64,000 nt of DNA, from positions 770,367 through 834,366 of the forward strand of contig JBCBSU010000001.1 in assembly GCA_039818985.1 (NCBI GenBank), in the 5' to 3' direction. This document shows, piece after piece, positions 34,607-43,804 of this stretch. The notes under the pieces are model-generated. The model saw only the letters and a list, made by a program, of their open reading frames with translations. It had not been told where the DNA came from and did not search any database. The position numbers and the translations under genes were made by a program. Origin of the DNA: Pseudomonadota bacterium. Its GTDB lineage: Bacteria > Pseudomonadota > Alphaproteobacteria > Sphingomonadales > Sphingomonadaceae. The number at the start of each line of letters is the position of its first letter. Position 1 is the stretch's first letter.

Positions 34607-36775
34607 ATGCGTCGCACACATTCTCTCTTTGTTACTGCGCTGTTGGCGTCCAGTGCGCTTGCCACACCGGCATTTGCCGAGGAACAGCCAGCCGCTCCGG
34701 AAGCTGCTGAAGATCAGCCCGGCAGTGACCGTTCCAGGAACATTGACGAGGATGATATCCATACCCTGCCCGACATCATTGTCTCCGCAGGCTATCTTGA
34801 CGACCTCAACATTCTCGCCGGTACATCGGTTATCGAAGGCGATGATCTGACCCAGGAACTCGAGCCGCAAATCGGTGAGATACTGACCAAGCTGCCGGGT
34901 GTTTCGGCAACCAGCTTTACCCCGGGTGCTTCTCGTCCGGTGCTGCGCGGTTTTCAGGGACCGCGCATCCTCGTGCTCAACGATGGTGTCGGTCTTGTCG
35001 ACGTTTCGACGACCTCGGCCGACCACGCCGTGACGGTGGAGCCGCTGCTGCTCGAGCGCATCGAAGTACTGCGCGGCCCGGCAGTCCTGCTCTACGGCGG
35101 TAATGCCATTGGCGGTGCGGTGAACAGCTTCGACAAGCGTATCCCGCGCGCTGTGCCCGATGATCTGCACGTCGATATTCTGGGCAGCTATGGTACCGCC
35201 GCCAATGAGCGCAGCATTGGTGCAACGCTCGACCTTCCGATCACCGACAATCTCGTGCTCCATGTCGATGGTAACTATCGCAACACTGACGACCTGGAAG
35301 TGGGCGGTTTTGTGCTGTCGCCGGAACTGCGTGCAGAACAGCTCGAAGTGGCGGCCGAAGAAACCGAGGAAGGCAATCTCGACGAAGCCGCCGAAGCGCT
35401 GGAACTGGCCGAACTGCGCAACCGCATCCCCAATACCGCCACCGAGACCTACAGCTTCGGCAGCGGTCTGAGCTGGTTTGGCGATGGCGGTATGCTCGGC
35501 ATGTCGGTCAGCTATTTCGACAGCCTTTATGGTGTGCCCGAGCGTCCGGGCGCCGAACACGCCCATGAAGAAGGCGAAGAAGAGGAAGGTGAGGAAGAGG
35601 AAGAAGAAGGCCCCGTCACCATCGGCCTGGAGCAGGTCAAGGTGGACTTTGTCGGCGAGGTCTATCTGTCGGGCTTTTTCGAGAAACTGCGCCTGCGTAC
35701 CTCCTATGCCAATTTCGAGCAGATCGAATTTGAAGGTGATGAAGTCGGTACCGTGTTCAGCAATGAGGGTATCGAGGCGCGTGCCGAGCTGATCCAGCGC
35801 GAGCGCAATGGATGGCGTGGCGCGAGCGGTATCCAGTACAGCTTCCGCGACTTCTCCGCCATTGGCGCGGAAGCCTTTGTTCCGCCTAACCTGACGTCGC
35901 AATTTGGTATCTTCACGGTGCAGGAAATCAGTACCGGCGACTGGGATATTGAGGGTGCGCTGCGTTATGACCGCGTAGACAGCGATTCAAGTGTTCTGGG
36001 TATCGAGCGCAACTTCAACAGCGTTTCGGGCGCCATCGGCGCCGGTTACAACTTTGCCGAGGGCGTAAAGGCTGGCGTCAACCTGTCGCGTGCCGAACGC
36101 GCGCCCGGACCGGAAGAATTGTTCTCCAACGGCCCGCACATCGCGACCCAGGCATTTGAAATCGGCAACCCGAATTTCGATACCGAGAGCAGCATTGGCG
36201 GTGAGATCTACCTGCGGGTTGACCAGCCCAACTGGCAGTTCGCCATTACCGCCTATTATAATGATTTCGACAATTTCATCATCGACATACCGACCGGTGC
36301 GGAAGAAGATGGCCTGCCGGTGTTCCAGTTCATCCAGAACGACGCCGAATTTTACGGCTTTGAAGCTCAGGGTTCGGCTATATTTGCCCGCTCTGGCGGC
36401 TTCGAGTTCGTGGTCGACGGCGTTGCCGACTATACCCGGGCCTCGCTTGACGGTCTGGGGCCGGTGCCGCGCATCCCGCCGCTGCGGCTGCTCGGTGGCC
36501 TGGAAGCCCAGAGCGATACGCTCAACGGTCGTGTCGAGGTCGAATGGTTTGATGACCAGAACCGCAACGCCACCTTCGAAACCGAGACCGACGGCTTCAC
36601 CCTGGTCAACGCCCAGGTTGCATGGAAGCCGCTGGGCGCCGACGGCGCTGTGACACTGCTGGCATCGGCCAACAATATTTTCGATGTTGTCGGTCGTCGT
36701 GCAGCAAGTTTCACCAAAGATTTCGCACCGCTGGCCGGTCGTGATTTCCGGGTTTCGGCGAAGGTCAGCTTCTAA
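34607..36775 (+). CDS. TonB-dependent outer-membrane receptor (ZnuD-like, probable zinc uptake)
   Basis: A 722-residue outer-membrane receptor. A signal peptide (FVTALLASSALATPAFAEE) is followed by the plug (LDDLNILAGTSVIEGDDLTQ, LRGFQGPRILVLNDG, IEVLRGPAVLLYGGNAIGG) and a beta barrel ending in F. One external loop is strikingly acidic with histidines (EHAHEEGEEEEGEEEEEEGP), like the metal-binding loop of ZnuD-type zinc receptors. A Zur-like box lies upstream. Energy would come from TonB/ExbBD encoded elsewhere. Zinc as substrate is inferred from the loop and the box together. Confidence 0.88.
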   Translation: MRRTHSLFVTALLASSALATPAFAEEQPAAPEAAEDQPGSDRSRNIDEDDIHTLPDIIVSAGYLDDLNILAGTSVIEGDDLTQELEPQIGEILTKLPGVSATSFTPGASRPVLRGFQGPRILVLNDGVGLVDVSTTSADHAVTVEPLLLERIEVLRGPAVLLYGGNAIGGAVNSFDKRIPRAVPDDLHVDILGSYGTAANERSIGATLDLPITDNLVLHVDGNYRNTDDLEVGGFVLSPELRAEQLEVAAEETEEGNLDEAAEALELAELRNRIPNTATETYSFGSGLSWFGDGGMLGMSVSYFDSLYGVPERPGAEHAHEEGEEEEGEEEEEEGPVTIGLEQVKVDFVGEVYLSGFFEKLRLRTSYANFEQIEFEGDEVGTVFSNEGIEARAELIQRERNGWRGASGIQYSFRDFSAIGAEAFVPPNLTSQFGIFTVQEISTGDWDIEGALRYDRVDSDSSVLGIERNFNSVSGAIGAGYNFAEGVKAGVNLSRAERAPGPEELFSNGPHIATQAFEIGNPNFDTESSIGGEIYLRVDQPNWQFAITAYYNDFDNFIIDIPTGAEEDGLPVFQFIQNDAEFYGFEAQGSAIFARSGGFEFVVDGVADYTRASLDGLGPVPRIPPLRLLGGLEAQSDTLNGRVEVEWFDDQNRNATFETETDGFTLVNAQVAWKPLGADGAVTLLASANNIFDVVGRRAASFTKDFAPLAGRDFRVSAKVSF

Positions 36776-36800
36776 GGCCACTGGCAAAGGGGGTGTTGTC

Positions 36801-37490
36801 ATGAATTATGATGACGCCCCCTTTGCAGTCCAACGCTACAGAGAAATGCAAAAGGCTCTCCCGGGAGCCGATGCGCTCTATCAACTCTGCCGCGCCCAGC
36901 TGGAAACCTATTTGCCTTTAGCCGCGAAAGTCCTTGTTGTCGGCGCAGGCGGCGGGCGTGAGATCGAGAATCTAGGTGCGAGCGAGAGCAATTACGCCAT
37001 AACCGGTGTCGATCCATCGGAGCAGATGCTCGAAATTGCGCGTTATTATGCCAGTATTTGCCAACAGCGTGCGCGTATAGAGCTGGTCACGGGAACGGTA
37101 GCGGATTTGCCGCTTACAGATACCCGCTTTGATGCCGCTACATCACTTCTGGTGATGCATTTTCTCCAAGATGATGACGGTGCTGATGGCAAGCGCGCCT
37201 ATTGTGATGCCATCAGAGAACGGCTTAAACCCGGTGCAGTCCTGCTGCATGCTGATGTCAGCTTTGATAATGCCGAGGATTTCCAAACGATTGTGCCCGT
37301 TTTTCGACGCTATGGTGCACTTGCTGGACTAGCTGAAGAAGAAGTTGAGGCAGGTCCAGGAATCATACAGGCCATGCCGATAATCTCATCACACCGGACA
37401 GCCGCGCTGTTGCAGGCCGCCGGTTTCGGCGCACCGCAGCTGTTCTTTCAATCTCTGTGGTATCGTGCCTGGATGACGAAAGCGATATGA
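36801..37490 (+). CDS. Class I SAM-dependent methyltransferase
   Basis: A 229-residue cytoplasmic methyltransferase. Motif I is VLVVGAGGGREI, then TGVDPSEQMLEIA (motif II region), and VADLPLTDTRFDAATSLLVMHFL (motif IV region). It starts at the ATG 22 bases after the receptor stop (GGGGG upstream), so it may be co-transcribed with the receptor. Neither its substrate nor a link to metal uptake can be told from the sequence. Confidence 0.85.
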   Translation: MNYDDAPFAVQRYREMQKALPGADALYQLCRAQLETYLPLAAKVLVVGAGGGREIENLGASESNYAITGVDPSEQMLEIARYYASICQQRARIELVTGTVADLPLTDTRFDAATSLLVMHFLQDDDGADGKRAYCDAIRERLKPGAVLLHADVSFDNAEDFQTIVPVFRRYGALAGLAEEEVEAGPGIIQAMPIISSHRTAALLQAAGFGAPQLFFQSLWYRAWMTKAI

Positions 37491-37534
37491 TGGCGCCGCA
37501 GAACAGCGCTTGCGCTTCCTGATTTCGCTAACCG

Positions 37535-38902
37535 TTATTGCTTAAACGGGATCGAAAGAAAGTCCGGCACCGGCCCGTTCCAGCCGCCATCATCCTGATC
37601 TGCGTCACTGTCATGCTGTTGCGCGGAGTCATCGCCTGTCTTGCCCTTGCGCTGCTTGCGCGATTTCTTCTCCGGCTTCGGCCTGGATGGGGCTTCGTCT
37701 GACGGCGGTTTGCCTTTGGATTTTGGCTTGTCCCGGTCCTGCCCCTTGCCTTTGGGGGCATCCCCGGGCGCGCGCATCGCGTTTTTCAGTGGGTTGGGGA
37801 TTTCCTCGATCTGCTGGCCGGTAAGGCCTTCGATATTGGCGATATTCTCGTTGTCTTCGTCGGTGAAGAAAGTGAACGCCTTGCCGGTTGCCCCGGCGCG
37901 TCCGGTACGGCCGATGCGGTGAACATAGTCGTCCGGGTGCCAGGGTGCGTCAAAGTTGAACACATGGCTGACACCCTTGATGTCGAGGCCGCGCGCAGCG
38001 ACATCGGAGGCGACCAGGATGTTGATGGTATCGGCCTTGAACCGGTCCAGTTCGGCAAGACGATTGGACTGATCCATATCCCCATGGATCTCGCCTGAAT
38101 CGAAACCATGCCGTTTCAGACTCTTGTTGAGCTCGCGTACCGTGGTCTTGCGGTTGCAGAAGATGATCGCTGTGCGCATGTCATCGGCGTCGAGCAAATG
38201 CCGCAGCAGAGCACGCTTGCCGCGCTGCGTCACCGGAATCTTGGCCTGGGCGATTGAGGTATTGGCAGTCGCCGGGCGTGCCACCTCGATATTCTTGGGA
38301 TTGTTGAGGAACTTGTCCGCCAGCTTCTTGATCGGTGGCGGCATGGTCGCAGAGAACAGCATGGTCTGCCGCGTTGCCGGCAATTTGGTGCAGATATGCT
38401 CGATATCGGGAATGAAACCCATATCGAGCATCCGGTCAGCCTCGTCGATAACCAGCAGATCGCAACCGGTGAGCAGGATATTGCCGCGCTCGAACAGATC
38501 CATCAACCGACCCGGCGTCGCGATCAGCACATCAACGCCCTTTTCCAGTGCCTTGACCTGATCACCCATCGACACGCCGCCGATCAGCAATACCTTGGAA
38601 AGGTTGTGATATTTGCCGTATTTCTCGAAATTCTCGGCGACTTGCGCTGCCAGTTCGCGTGTCGGCTCTAGGATCAGCGAGCGCGGCATGCGCGCGCGGG
38701 CACGGCCCTGCGCCAATATATCGATCATCGGCAGAACAAAGGACGCGGTCTTGCCGGTACCGGTCTGGGCGATGCCGATGAGATCCTTCATCATCAACAC
38801 CGAGGGAATGGCCTGTGCCTGGATCGGCGTCGGCTCGCTATAGCCGGCGTCATCCACGGCTTTGAGCAACTCTGGAGAAAGGCCGAGATCGGCGAAGTTC
38901 AT
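37535..38902 (-). CDS. DEAD-box ATP-dependent RNA helicase, RhlE-like
   Basis: A 455-residue helicase with all the motifs: Q motif (YSEPTPIQAQAIP), I AQTGTGKT, Ia PTRELAAQV, II VIDEADRML, III FSATM, then the second RecA domain with VASDVAARGLDIKGV and HRIGRTGRAG. The C-terminal ~70 residues are basic and low-complexity (KSKGKPPSDEAPSRPKPEKKSR), as in RhlE-type helicases that act on rRNA or mRNA. It starts at ATG and stands alone. Confidence 0.94.
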   Translation of the reverse strand: MNFADLGLSPELLKAVDDAGYSEPTPIQAQAIPSVLMMKDLIGIAQTGTGKTASFVLPMIDILAQGRARARMPRSLILEPTRELAAQVAENFEKYGKYHNLSKVLLIGGVSMGDQVKALEKGVDVLIATPGRLMDLFERGNILLTGCDLLVIDEADRMLDMGFIPDIEHICTKLPATRQTMLFSATMPPPIKKLADKFLNNPKNIEVARPATANTSIAQAKIPVTQRGKRALLRHLLDADDMRTAIIFCNRKTTVRELNKSLKRHGFDSGEIHGDMDQSNRLAELDRFKADTINILVASDVAARGLDIKGVSHVFNFDAPWHPDDYVHRIGRTGRAGATGKAFTFFTDEDNENIANIEGLTGQQIEEIPNPLKNAMRAPGDAPKGKGQDRDKPKSKGKPPSDEAPSRPKPEKKSRKQRKGKTGDDSAQQHDSDADQDDGGWNGPVPDFLSIPFKQ

Positions 38903-39056
38903 AGTCTATCCGGAAAAATGGGCCGAAAAAATGGGTATCGGGCGCGGCAAGTTGCTGCGCATGCGAACACAGTTGCGGGCTTTGCGGATTAAATGCGCAA
39001 AAGTCAATTGTTACGCAGCAGACAGCAGTGGCAGGGCGGGCATATCGACTGCCCCG

Positions 39057-39623
39057 TCAGTCGTCTTTCGGTACCAGCTGGCGGATACGCGTCAGCTCGC
39101 ATTTGCTGCCTGATCGTGCCTGCAGCACATCGCGGTCGACACACAGCCGTCCATCATTGCTCTGTTCGAGATAGAATCCTGAATAAAAATCGCGGGCGCG
39201 GCATGCCTTTTCCAGCTGGGCGCGGATGATGCGCCGATCGCGCAGATAGAGCAGCATCTGATCGTCGCGGCCGATCTGCACCCCGGCAATGCTGTTCATC
39301 GGCAGGCATTTGCCGATCTTGCGTTCCTGCCAGTCCTGACTGACCTGCCCGGCGCGCAGGTCTGCAGCGGGCAGGCGTCGGCGGCTGGTGCGCGGAATGC
39401 GGATAATCACCCGCTGCTCGATCCGCACCTGCATCGCGCGCTGGTTATTCTTCCATTCGGCAATCCATTCGAGCCACTGCTGCCGCCCGGTGTCGGTTTC
39501 TGGCTGTTCGGTCGGCACCATTTCGGCTGCGGGGACGAGTGGTGTTTCCGCGTCCGCCGGCGCAGTCTCGTCTGTTGCCGCTCCGAGTCCGAAAAAAAGC
39601 AGCAAAGCTGCCGAAAAAGCCAT
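39057..39623 (-). CDS. Exported protein of unknown function
   Basis: A 188-residue protein with an N-terminal signal (AFSAALLLFFGLGAATDE) from the ATG at 39623; the longer frame to 39668 adds a hydrophilic tail and is less likely. It has an acidic, Pro-rich spacer and then a domain with four cysteines (KCLP, ACRAR, LCVDR, KCELT). I do not recognise it. It is followed by the RhlE gene on the same strand with ~150 bases between, and is divergent from the FAD oxidase. Confidence 0.65.
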   Translation of the reverse strand: MAFSAALLLFFGLGAATDETAPADAETPLVPAAEMVPTEQPETDTGRQQWLEWIAEWKNNQRAMQVRIEQRVIIRIPRTSRRRLPAADLRAGQVSQDWQERKIGKCLPMNSIAGVQIGRDDQMLLYLRDRRIIRAQLEKACRARDFYSGFYLEQSNDGRLCVDRDVLQARSGSKCELTRIRQLVPKDD

Positions 39624-39745
39624 TTGATGCTCTACCCATCCACTATCGGCTTGCTTTACTATCGCCATTTGAACATGTGATTAACCCGTGACTCAGATTG
39701 TTGGGTCACTGTTGCATCGCTGCAACGCTTGCCCGGAATGAGACA

Positions 39746-41218
39746 ATGAACCAGCATGAATCCATCGTGACAGACAGGGTAGGGGGCTTTCTCGACGCGC
39801 TGCGCGCCAGCGATCTTGCGCCGCATATTACCACCGATCGTGAAGCGATGGCGCCCTGGCTTACCGATTGGCGCGGGCGGTTTCATGGGTGCGCTGCGGC
39901 GATGCTGGCGCCACGCTCGACCGAAGAGGCTGCCTGGCTGGTGACCAAGGCGGCGGAACACCGCGTGGCGCTGGTACCGCAGGGCGGCAATAGCGGCATG
40001 GTTGGTGGCGCCACCCCCGATGCCGACGGCGCTGCAGTGCTGCTGTCGATGCGGCGGATGAATCGCATTCGCATCGACCTGCCCGACGAACGCGCGGTGA
40101 TTGCCGAAGCTGGGGTGATCCTGCAGACATTGCATGAGCATGTTGCGGACATGGACCTGCGCTTCCCGCTGACCCTCGGCGGCAAGGGGTCAGCCACGGT
40201 GGGTGGACTGGTGTCGACCAATGCTGGCGGTACGCAAGTGCTGCGCCACGGCACCATGCGGGCGCTGGTCGCCGGGATTGAGGCAGTGCTCCCCAATGGC
40301 AGTATCCATCAGGGCCTGGAGGCACTGAAAAAGGATAATCGCGGTTATGATCTCAACCATTTGCTGGTCGGGGCCGAGGGTACGCTGGGCGTTGTCACCG
40401 CCGCGCGCTTGCGGCTGAGTCCGGCGATAATCGACCGCACTGTCGCCTGGGCCGGTGTCGACAGCCCCGAGGCGGCGCGGGCATTGCTGCTGTTTCTGGA
40501 GCGCGAAGCAGGGGCCTATATGGAAGGCTTCGAGATCATGCCGCAGCATTGTATCGACAATGTAGTACGGCATATCCCCGACACCCGTGCCCCCCTCGCA
40601 GTTGCGCATCGCTGGCACTGCCTGATCGAGATTGTGCGCGATGATGACGCGGACATGGCCTCGGCCGACCGTGCCGAAACAGTGATGGCTGCGGCGATGC
40701 AGTCAGGGCTGATCGACGATGCCGTGCTTTCCGCCAGCGAGGCACAGGCCGAGGCGTTCTGGAAGATCCGCGACTCCATTGCCGAAGCAGAACGCGCCGC
40801 CGGCCCGGCAGTACAGCATGACATCAGCGTGCCCGTCGCCGATATGGCCAGCTTCATCAGCAGTATCAGTCCCGAGGTTGAAAAGCGCTTCCCCGGCACC
40901 CGCGCCGTTGCCTTTGGCCATATGGGCGATGGCAATGTCCATTTTCACGTGCTCGCCCCGTCCGGCAGCGATGCCGAGAGCTGGCATGCCGGTCCGGCGC
41001 ATGACATCAGCCATTGGGTCTATGATCAGGTGCAGCAATGGCGCGGCTCGATCTCGGCCGAACATGGCATTGGTCAGCTCAAGCGCGACGAGCTGGCGCG
41101 CCTTGGCGACCCGGCCCGGCTTTATGCGCTGGCGGCGATCAAAAACGCGCTCGATCCGCACAATATAATGAACCCGGGCAAACTCATTCCCCTTGCGTCT
41201 TCTGGCGACAACTCTTAA
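39746..41218 (+). CDS. FAD-linked oxidase of the D-lactate / D-2-hydroxyglutarate dehydrogenase type
   Basis: A 490-residue flavoprotein of the vanillyl-alcohol-oxidase fold. The FAD-binding N-terminal region has LVPQGGNSGMVGGATPD and TLGGKGSATVGGLVSTNAGG; the C-terminal oxidase domain has the FGHMGDGNVHFHV metal-binding block and the SISAEHGIGQLKRDEL motif with the conserved histidine. It probably oxidises a D-2-hydroxy acid and passes electrons to quinone, cytochrome or electron-transfer flavoprotein. Which hydroxy acid is not resolved. Confidence 0.92.
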   Translation: MNQHESIVTDRVGGFLDALRASDLAPHITTDREAMAPWLTDWRGRFHGCAAAMLAPRSTEEAAWLVTKAAEHRVALVPQGGNSGMVGGATPDADGAAVLLSMRRMNRIRIDLPDERAVIAEAGVILQTLHEHVADMDLRFPLTLGGKGSATVGGLVSTNAGGTQVLRHGTMRALVAGIEAVLPNGSIHQGLEALKKDNRGYDLNHLLVGAEGTLGVVTAARLRLSPAIIDRTVAWAGVDSPEAARALLLFLEREAGAYMEGFEIMPQHCIDNVVRHIPDTRAPLAVAHRWHCLIEIVRDDDADMASADRAETVMAAAMQSGLIDDAVLSASEAQAEAFWKIRDSIAEAERAAGPAVQHDISVPVADMASFISSISPEVEKRFPGTRAVAFGHMGDGNVHFHVLAPSGSDAESWHAGPAHDISHWVYDQVQQWRGSISAEHGIGQLKRDELARLGDPARLYALAAIKNALDPHNIMNPGKLIPLASSGDNS

Positions 41219-41257
41219 GGCCCAAGCCATATTTCATCGCATTTTCGGAGAATGATA

Positions 41258-42058
41258 ATGGCTAGCCAGCCACAGCCCTCAAATCTGCCGCTTTTCTTCA
41301 AGGAACTTGTTCCGCTCAGCAGTAAAGACCACGCCAAATGGAAGGTGCGTGGCATAGACAATGCCGAGTTTCTGAAAAACGCCCATGCCATCCCGCTGAC
41401 GGTTGAAGAATTTCCGCAGGCGCAGCGCCATTATCCGATCATCTTCACGGTTGGTGAAAACCCGGTTCCACTGGCGCTGATGGGTCTCAATGAGGGTGTC
41501 AACGTTTACATGGGCGAAGATGGCAGGATGAAGAACCCGGTCTATGTGCCGGCCTATATCCGCCGCTATCCATTCCTCCTTGCCAAGCTTAAGCCCGATT
41601 CGCAGGAGCTGTCATTGTGCTTTGATCCGTCGAGCGGTGCAGTTGGGGAATTTGACGATGGTGACGCGCTGTTCGATGATGACGGCAACACCACCGAAAC
41701 CACGAAAAACATCCTCAAATTCTGTGAAAGCTTTGAGGAAGCCGGTGCCCGCACCGGTGCTTTCATGACCGAGCTGAAAAAATATGACCTGCTCATGGAC
41801 GGCGAAGTTTCGATCCAGCAGACAGGCAATGACAAGCCGTTCATCTATCGCGGCTTCCAGATGGTCAGCGAGGAAAAGCTGCGCGAGCTGCGTGGGGATG
41901 AGCTGCGCAAGATCAACCAGAACGGTATGCTGCCGCTGATCCATGCGCATCTGTTTTCGCTGCAGGTAATGCGTGAAGTTTTCGCCCAGCAGGTTGCCGA
42001 AGGCAAGGTGCCGCAGGTGACAAACGCACCGACCGCAGGCGACGCCCAGCTCAACTAA
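41258..42058 (+). CDS. SapC family protein
   Basis: A 266-residue SapC-family protein (named after an S-layer-associated gene; role poorly known). It opens FFKELVPLSSKDHAKWKV and contains HYPIIFTVGENPVPLALMGL and YIRRYPFLLAKL, which mark the family. GGAG lies seven bases before the ATG at 41258 (an ATG two codons earlier is worse placed). In sphingomonads such genes often lie near TonB receptors and hydroxylases. A strong terminator follows. Confidence 0.9.
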   Translation: MASQPQPSNLPLFFKELVPLSSKDHAKWKVRGIDNAEFLKNAHAIPLTVEEFPQAQRHYPIIFTVGENPVPLALMGLNEGVNVYMGEDGRMKNPVYVPAYIRRYPFLLAKLKPDSQELSLCFDPSSGAVGEFDDGDALFDDDGNTTETTKNILKFCESFEEAGARTGAFMTELKKYDLLMDGEVSIQQTGNDKPFIYRGFQMVSEEKLRELRGDELRKINQNGMLPLIHAHLFSLQVMREVFAQQVAEGKVPQVTNAPTAGDAQLN

Positions 42059-42070
42059 TCTAAGCTGCAC

Positions 42071-42110
42071 AGCAAAAAGGCGCTACCGCTTGCGGTAGCG
42101 CCTTTTTGCT
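42071..42110 (+). terminator. Rho-independent terminator of sapC
   Basis: A perfect 19-bp stem (AGCAAAAAGGCGCTACCGC with its complement) around TT, with a run of T in the right arm. Equally good on both strands, so it can stop sapC and the convergent gene at 42140. Confidence 0.95.
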
Positions 42111-42139
42111 GACTGCTCCCTCTCGCTGGCTGCGCAGGA

Positions 42140-42619
42140 CTAGCTGACCGCGTCGAGTGCCGCTCTGGCGATGGCGCGGGTGACCCACCAGAAACCGGTA
42201 ATCACGGGGTCGTTGAACATGGGTTGCAAAGCGGTATTGAATGCGGTGCGGTCATTGGCCATGGCGGCGCGCAGCATCTGTGCGACCACCGCCTCATCGA
42301 CAGTGAGTTGCTGATAGCAGGGCGGGGCGATCATGAACGGCCCCTCCCAATGATCTCCAAGGCGACGCACCAGTCGGTTCATTTGAATTGCGGTCTCCAG
42401 CGACCCGGTGCGCATCTGCAGCATCCTGACACCGTCAAGATCACGCTTTCCCGCCATGATGGCAAAGCGAAAGGCCAGCAGCAGCCGCCGTTCGAGCGGC
42501 GACAGGCCATCGAGCATTATATTGCCGACATAATAGTCCGCGCTGGCTGGGTCAGGCTGTGCAATGCTTTTTGCAGTCACCGCGTCGCTGTCGGTGTTGT
42601 CATTGATCTGCCTGTCCAT
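42140..42619 (-). CDS. Cytoplasmic helical protein of unknown function behind a Fur-like box
   Basis: A 159-residue protein that I cannot name, predominantly helical, with no signal peptide and one cysteine. The ATG at 42619 has AGGAGA seven bases upstream. Its promoter region contains a perfect 7-1-7 Fur-type palindrome, so iron limitation probably induces it. It stops 30 bases from the sapC terminator. Fur-controlled small unknown genes are often linked to iron sparing or heme; nothing in the sequence shows which. Confidence 0.7.
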   Translation of the reverse strand: MDRQINDNTDSDAVTAKSIAQPDPASADYYVGNIMLDGLSPLERRLLLAFRFAIMAGKRDLDGVRMLQMRTGSLETAIQMNRLVRRLGDHWEGPFMIAPPCYQQLTVDEAVVAQMLRAAMANDRTAFNTALQPMFNDPVITGFWWVTRAIARAALDAVS

Positions 42620-42664
42620 GATGCTGTCTCCTGTCCCGTGGTGAGGATCAAGAGATGGCATAAC

Positions 42665-42679
42665 TGATAATGATTATCA
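42665..42679. promoter_or_regulatory. Candidate Fur box (perfect 7-1-7 palindrome)
   Basis: TGATAATGATTATCA is an exact match to the TGATAAT-N-ATTATCA consensus for Fur (or Fur-family Irr/Mur) binding. It lies 46 bases upstream of the minus-strand ATG at 42619 and just after the 3' end of the N-formylglutamate amidohydrolase gene. Confidence 0.7.
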
Positions 42680-42688
42680 ATAGAAAAA

Positions 42689-43630
42689 CTACTCGGCGGC
42701 CTCGACCCACTCCACTCCGCCGGCATAGTCCGCTGCGGCCCGGGACAGCGCCGCGATCAGTCTGCGCACAGATTCGATGGCGCGACCGGGTACGCCCTCT
42801 CGATCGAGATACAGCGCCCGGTCCACCTCAACCTGTACCGCATAGACTGCGGCATCGCAGTGGCTGTGGCGGTCGAGAATATAGCCGCCGGCATAGGGCC
42901 GGTTGCGGTCGGCACGAAAGCCGTGATCGCGCGCCAGCTGTTCCAGCCGGCTGACCAATGCATCGGGGGCGCTGGATCCATAGCGATCGCCAAAAAGGAT
43001 CTGTGCCGGTGAATCGGGTCGCCCGGCTTCGGCGGGCAGGCTGGGCATTGAATGCACGTCGAGCAGAATTGCACAACCAAACATCGCCCGCCTTTGTTCC
43101 AGCCGCTCGGTCACTGCCTCATGATAGGGGGCATGGACCGCAGATATACGATGGGTGATGTCGGCCATGGTCCAGCCATTGCGCCAGATATCGCCATAAT
43201 CGTTGAGTCGTGTCGGCACCAGGCCGAGGCCGACACTGGCGCGCCGCTGGCTGCCATAGGGATTGTTCGGTGCTTTTCGCCGCGTCCCTTTGACCCGGTC
43301 GATGGCGGCGCTGGCGGCGATGCCACTGATCGCGCGCCGATCGAGGTCATCGGGGTGGCGATTGAGGTCGATCCATGCGCGCGGTGCCATGGCCACCAGT
43401 GCCTCCTCGCCCTGCTCCAGCGCTTCGCTGATCAGCAGGTCGGCATAGCGATCCTCGAGCTTCTGTAACGCCTGAGCAGGGATGCGCAGATTGTCGAGCA
43501 GCGCGTCGGGATAGCGCCGTCCGGCATGCGGCACCGAAAGCAGTACCGGTGAGCGCTCGGCCGCAAAACCGGCGTCGGTCGAGCGCCAATAGCTGTTTTG
43601 TCCGGAAAAGCTGTATCTTTGCAGGGCCAT
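42689..43630 (-). CDS. N-formylglutamate amidohydrolase family protein
   Basis: A 313-residue enzyme of the N-formylglutamate amidohydrolase family (zinc hydrolase, histidine degradation in its classic form). VLLSVPHAGRRYP, WIDLNRHPDDLD, AILLDVHSMPS and GGYILDRHSHCDAAVYAVQVEVDR are the family blocks with the metal-binding Asp/His/Glu. No hut genes are beside it, so the exact amide substrate is open. It starts at ATG 43630; in-frame earlier starts to 43666 are possible. Confidence 0.9.
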   Translation of the reverse strand: MALQRYSFSGQNSYWRSTDAGFAAERSPVLLSVPHAGRRYPDALLDNLRIPAQALQKLEDRYADLLISEALEQGEEALVAMAPRAWIDLNRHPDDLDRRAISGIAASAAIDRVKGTRRKAPNNPYGSQRRASVGLGLVPTRLNDYGDIWRNGWTMADITHRISAVHAPYHEAVTERLEQRRAMFGCAILLDVHSMPSLPAEAGRPDSPAQILFGDRYGSSAPDALVSRLEQLARDHGFRADRNRPYAGGYILDRHSHCDAAVYAVQVEVDRALYLDREGVPGRAIESVRRLIAALSRAAADYAGGVEWVEAAE

Positions 43631-43804
43631 TGATAGCGACATGGCCCAGCACAGGGTGCTTATCAAGGGGCGGTGCTGAAACTGTGTCCGGCGATGGTGA
43701 AAAAGCCGTGCTGTGGCTGGAAAAAATTAACCGGTCCCGGCATATAAGGGCTGGGCCGCGCAACCCTGATTGTGCGGCATTTTGCAATGATATCCGGGGT
43801 TGGC

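Noticed and set aside
34316-35902. A 528-codon minus-strand frame opposite the hydratase end and the receptor
   Set aside because: It crosses two plus-strand genes, a terminator and a Zur-like box; the translation is repetitive and has no signal peptide or domain.
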